A DNA stretch of 64,000 bases from positions 425,437 to 489,436 of the forward strand of contig NW_019091523.1 in NCBI RefSeq assembly GCF_001949145.1. Reading direction: 5' to 3'. A program made the position numbers and the translations under genes. Below the pieces are notes generated by a model. It searched no databases. It saw only the letters and a program-made list of their open reading frames with translations, and was not told where the DNA came from. The stretch is from Acanthaster planci. Taxonomy: Eukaryota > Echinodermata > Asteroidea > Valvatida > Acanthasteridae. Below, piece after piece: positions 61,534-64,000 of this stretch; the stretch's first letter is position 1; the number at the start of each line of letters is the position of its first letter.

Positions 61534-62134
61534 CTAAAATGAAAAGGAAGAGTTGGGCTGAGTGAAAACCAAGGACAGGTTCTTAGTGACTGACTACAGA
61601 AACAATACCACTAAACCCAAGATGGCTGCCGTCTTTTGCATGTGGAATTTCTGCAAGATACATTTCAAACTGAGAGTTGGATTTCACAAAACCTCTCAAA
61701 CAGAAAATGAATTAGTAAATTATTGCTTCGGAATTTAAATGCCAAGCAAAAATCTCACCATTGCTCACATCCTGCCGTTGATAAAGTCAATAACATATTG
61801 CACATTTATTTTAACATATATCATATCTTCTACTGAAAAGTAGCTATTGATGCGACCATGCCCTGGGCCTAGTTCCAAATGGTTGACTGGATGGTCCAAA
61901 ACATCCATTGCTCAAGCAATGCTGGTTGACCTTTGGCTAACTATAGTCATTACTCAAACTTGATGGTGCTGTCAATGTCGAACGCTTAGCTCATATGGAA
62001 TGATTCTAAACATATTATAAAGCAAAAGTGAATGAGAGACGTACATATGAGGGTCTTAACTGCTTCACTGGTTCTCGTCCGCTGTTCGCAAAGACAGTTT
62101 TCAAGAACTAAGAAGAACTTTGCTATATCTATAC
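61534..62134 (-). other. PDPR intron
   Basis: About 0.6 kb. An open frame runs from the next exon into this intron (to 61986) but is not conserved. Nothing else is seen. Confidence 0.75.
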
Positions 62135-62327
62135 CTTCTACTTCTGTAACTCTCTCTCTCAGAAATGCCTTGTTGTTCTGCTTGGGTGAGAAGCGCTGAG
62201 GGTTGACTGGCCAGTACCCCAGGGAAGTCTCGCCATGAACGATCAGCTCGGCCAAGAGCTGACCCAAGCCACCAGACATGGTGACACCAATGGTGCTAAT
62301 CCCTGTCATGAGATAGTAGTTCCTCAT
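62135..62327 (-). CDS. PDPR: PDPR exon (visible residues 42-105)
   Basis: 64 codons plus one base; acceptor TGTTTTCAG, donor GTATAG. MRNYYLMTGISTIGVTMSGG then LGQLLAELIVHGETSLGYWP and VNPQRFSPKQNNKAFLRERV. Human has GYFVLAGMNSAGLSFGGGAG then KYLAEWMVHG and the FLRHRV motif. This is the C-terminal end of the FAD-oxidoreductase fold with its glycine-rich turn. The preceding GEAAE comes from the upstream exon. The first Met is internal, not a start. Confidence 0.93.
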
Positions 62328-63067
62328 CTGAAAACATGAGCAGAAACCTAGCCCTGTCAATCAACTATCATAGCGACATACAGCCACCATAATGTTATGA
62401 CTGATTTGTGTACCATGCGCTGTTTCCGCAGAGTCCACGCCTTCTACAAATTTGGAACCCTAACCCCTGGAGGACTTTAAGGGGGCATAACAAAGTTTGG
62501 TAAATTTGTAAAATCACAGCCCAAATGTACTTCAAAGTAATGACAAACATTACGCAGCATCAAAATTAATTACTTTATCTCATTAGTAGCAATTACACAA
62601 AAAAATGGTGGAAATATCATAGGACAACTGGACTTGTACCCTGACATCTGCAATTATAACGAATAATTGTCAAGCAAGGGAACTAGTACATGCCGGGAGT
62701 GACCAGCAAGCTTTGGTTAACAATGTCCTTTTAATTATTTTTCATTTAATTGGAAGGCTCATCAATCCTTAAGTCATGGTGGCCAATATCTGACAATGAA
62801 GCACAGTCAGTAGACCTTAGGGAGGAGAACCAGAGAACCTGGAGAGAAACTCTTGTGGCACGATAAAGAACCAATGAGTAACTCTACTCACATATGGCCC
62901 CGGCTGGGAATCGAACCCTGGACCACAGTGGTGAGAGTCAAGAGCTTTACGCACAATGCATACATCAGTCCTCACAGATAAATACATGTACATGTGGGTG
63001 CTCACATGTTGACGTGGGATTGGATATGGTTCAGCTTTAGAAGAAACATGAGAGTGCAGAGCATTAC
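62328..63067 (-). other. PDPR intron carrying a SINE
   Basis: About 0.74 kb. A tRNA-derived SINE lies at about 62800-62985 on the - strand, with a TACATGTACATG word at its edge. No exon is seen. Confidence 0.7.
62800..62985 (-). mobile_element. tRNA-derived SINE
   Basis: On the - strand a tRNA-like head contains a pol III B box (GGGTTCGATTCCC at 62906-62918, complement shown). It is followed by a body with GTGAGTAGAGTT, TTGGTTCT, GAGTTTCTCTCCAGG and TTCTCTGGTTCTCCTCCC, which resembles a central domain found in SINEs of many marine invertebrates. No intact cloverleaf is expected. The exact ends and any target duplication were not resolved. Confidence 0.65.
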
Positions 63068-63192
63068 TTCGGCAGCTTCACCAAAAATGAACATCTGGTC
63101 CGGGGTGAAGCATTCGGGCCCGCTAAACAGCTGTTGCACTTCCATTTTATCCCCAGCTGGGACTCGGTGGAGAAAACCTTCCATGTGAAACT
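63068..63192 (-). CDS. PDPR: PDPR exon (first visible, residues 1-41)
   Basis: Two bases plus 41 codons; acceptor GATTTTCAG, donor GTAATG. FHMEGFLHRVPAGDKMEVQQ then LFSGPECFTPDQMFIFGEAA and E. Human has LEIMKLVNCPETFTPDMRCI then MGESP. The GPECFTPD motif is the FAD-domain loop shared by the DMGDH/SARDH/PDPR family. The acceptor shows that more 5' exons exist: about 40% of the protein, including the mitochondrial presequence and the dinucleotide-binding GxGxxG, lies beyond 64 kb. Confidence 0.92.
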
Positions 63193-64000
63193 CTGAAAAT
63201 CATGGACGGAAAAAAACAAACCAAAGGTCTGACAGTCTCCAAGGTAGGATATGTTTTTATTTCCTTATACAGAATGCCTTGGGCTGTTGTCCGTATCGTT
63301 GCCGATTACTGTCTGAAATGTTCAAATAAAATACCAATGATGGATGATGTAATTTTTTAGAAAGAGTGATTATTAGAAATTTGCTGGTCAGTTCAATTAT
63401 TAACAGGTAATAAGTTTGAATTTGAGTTGTTTTGTGGAGAAAAATTAACAACTGAATGGGTCAATGGAGAGCCCAAGCCACAGTAGTTGTTCATTTTGAC
63501 TATAGTTTAGACGCTATGCCAGGTACCCAGGTACAAGCCCACAGACATCAAAACCCAGTTCCATTTTTTTCAGGCCAGGTACAAGTAAAAAAAGATCCAT
63601 GTATAAAATGTATGTGAACTTAAAAAGTGAAGGGCAGAATTGCTGACAAATTATTGTGTTGCTGAAAAACCAGGTCCTACGGTCATAACTGCGGTTTGGA
63701 GATGGACGGAGCAATTTTTGTAACAAATTAACAGAGCTGTAGACTTGAGTCACCTGACTTGGACTCGAGTCGGACCAAAGCCTTATTGTTTTGACTCTCG
63801 ACTTGACTTGTAACAATCAGTTGTTGACTTGTGACTTGACTTGGACTTGCACAAAATGACTTGTGACTTGACTTGGACTTGCACATTGTTACCAACACAA
63901 GTCAGAAAACTATTCGATCAAACAATTACAGTTTTATAAAAGGCCTATCAACTTATGCCTTGCTTTCTTACAAAAAATCACCGTAAGACTTTGTTTGGCT
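63193..64000 (-). other. PDPR intron at window edge
   Basis: No PDPR exon is recognised up to the end of the window. A degenerate ACTTG-type repeat occupies about 63735-63905. Confidence 0.65.
63735..63905. repeat. degenerate GACTTG repeat
   Basis: Many copies of GACTTG / GACTCGAGTC / TTGTGACTTGACTTGGACTT. Two near-identical 30-bp units lie at about 63829-63888. This looks like a familiar low-complexity repeat of metazoan genomes, without coding capacity. Confidence 0.7.

Noticed and set aside
1-64000. CRISPR arrays, operons, phage or bacterial defence genes
   Set aside because: No such structure; the direct repeats present lack regular spacers and the genes are split eukaryotic ones.

Overview
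The window is animal nuclear DNA. Split genes with GT-AG introns, long non-coding stretches, microsatellite-like arrays, foldback elements and a tRNA-derived SINE all argue against a prokaryote or virus. All three genes are recognisable from deuterostome orthologues. Intron structure and the very frequent palindromic words TACATGTA and TACCGGTA make an invertebrate deuterostome (echinoderm, or possibly amphioxus) my best guess, but the sequence alone does not prove it.

Layout. (1) 1-16.2 kb, + strand: the 3' half of a WD-repeat gene matching WDR89, in seven coding exons between 7023 and 16159. Its 5' exons are not in the window. (2) 16.2-23.1 kb: WDR89 3' sequence and the spacer to the next gene, with two MITE-like elements and a CTCF-type motif. 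(3) 23175-53042, + strand: the complete coding region of a PSKH1-type protein serine kinase in three exons. Exon 1 (288 codons) is separated from exon 2 by an intron of about 26.6 kb that holds palindromic arrays, a dispersed repeat copy, foldbacks and an assembly gap (44338-44629). (4) 53-57.7 kb: facing 3' ends of PSKH1 and the next gene. (5) 57667-63192, - strand: the last nine coding exons (535 complete residues) of a gene matching PDPR, the regulatory subunit of pyruvate dehydrogenase phosphatase. Its 5' exons lie beyond 64 kb.

The three genes belong to unrelated processes: a WD40 scaffold, a membrane-anchored CaMK-group kinase and a mitochondrial regulator. They do not form a functional cluster. 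PSKH1 and PDPR are also near one another in human (16q22), so their tail-to-tail arrangement may be old synteny.

I found no undescribed multi-gene system. The signals that known genes do not explain are the self-complementary ACATGT/TACCGGTA words concentrated in transcribed introns, a pre-miRNA-sized hairpin just inside the big PSKH1 intron, several foldback elements in or near 3'UTRs, a roughly 580-bp repeat present twice, and a spaced TTTGTCAC/GGACAGAC motif set near 30 kb.
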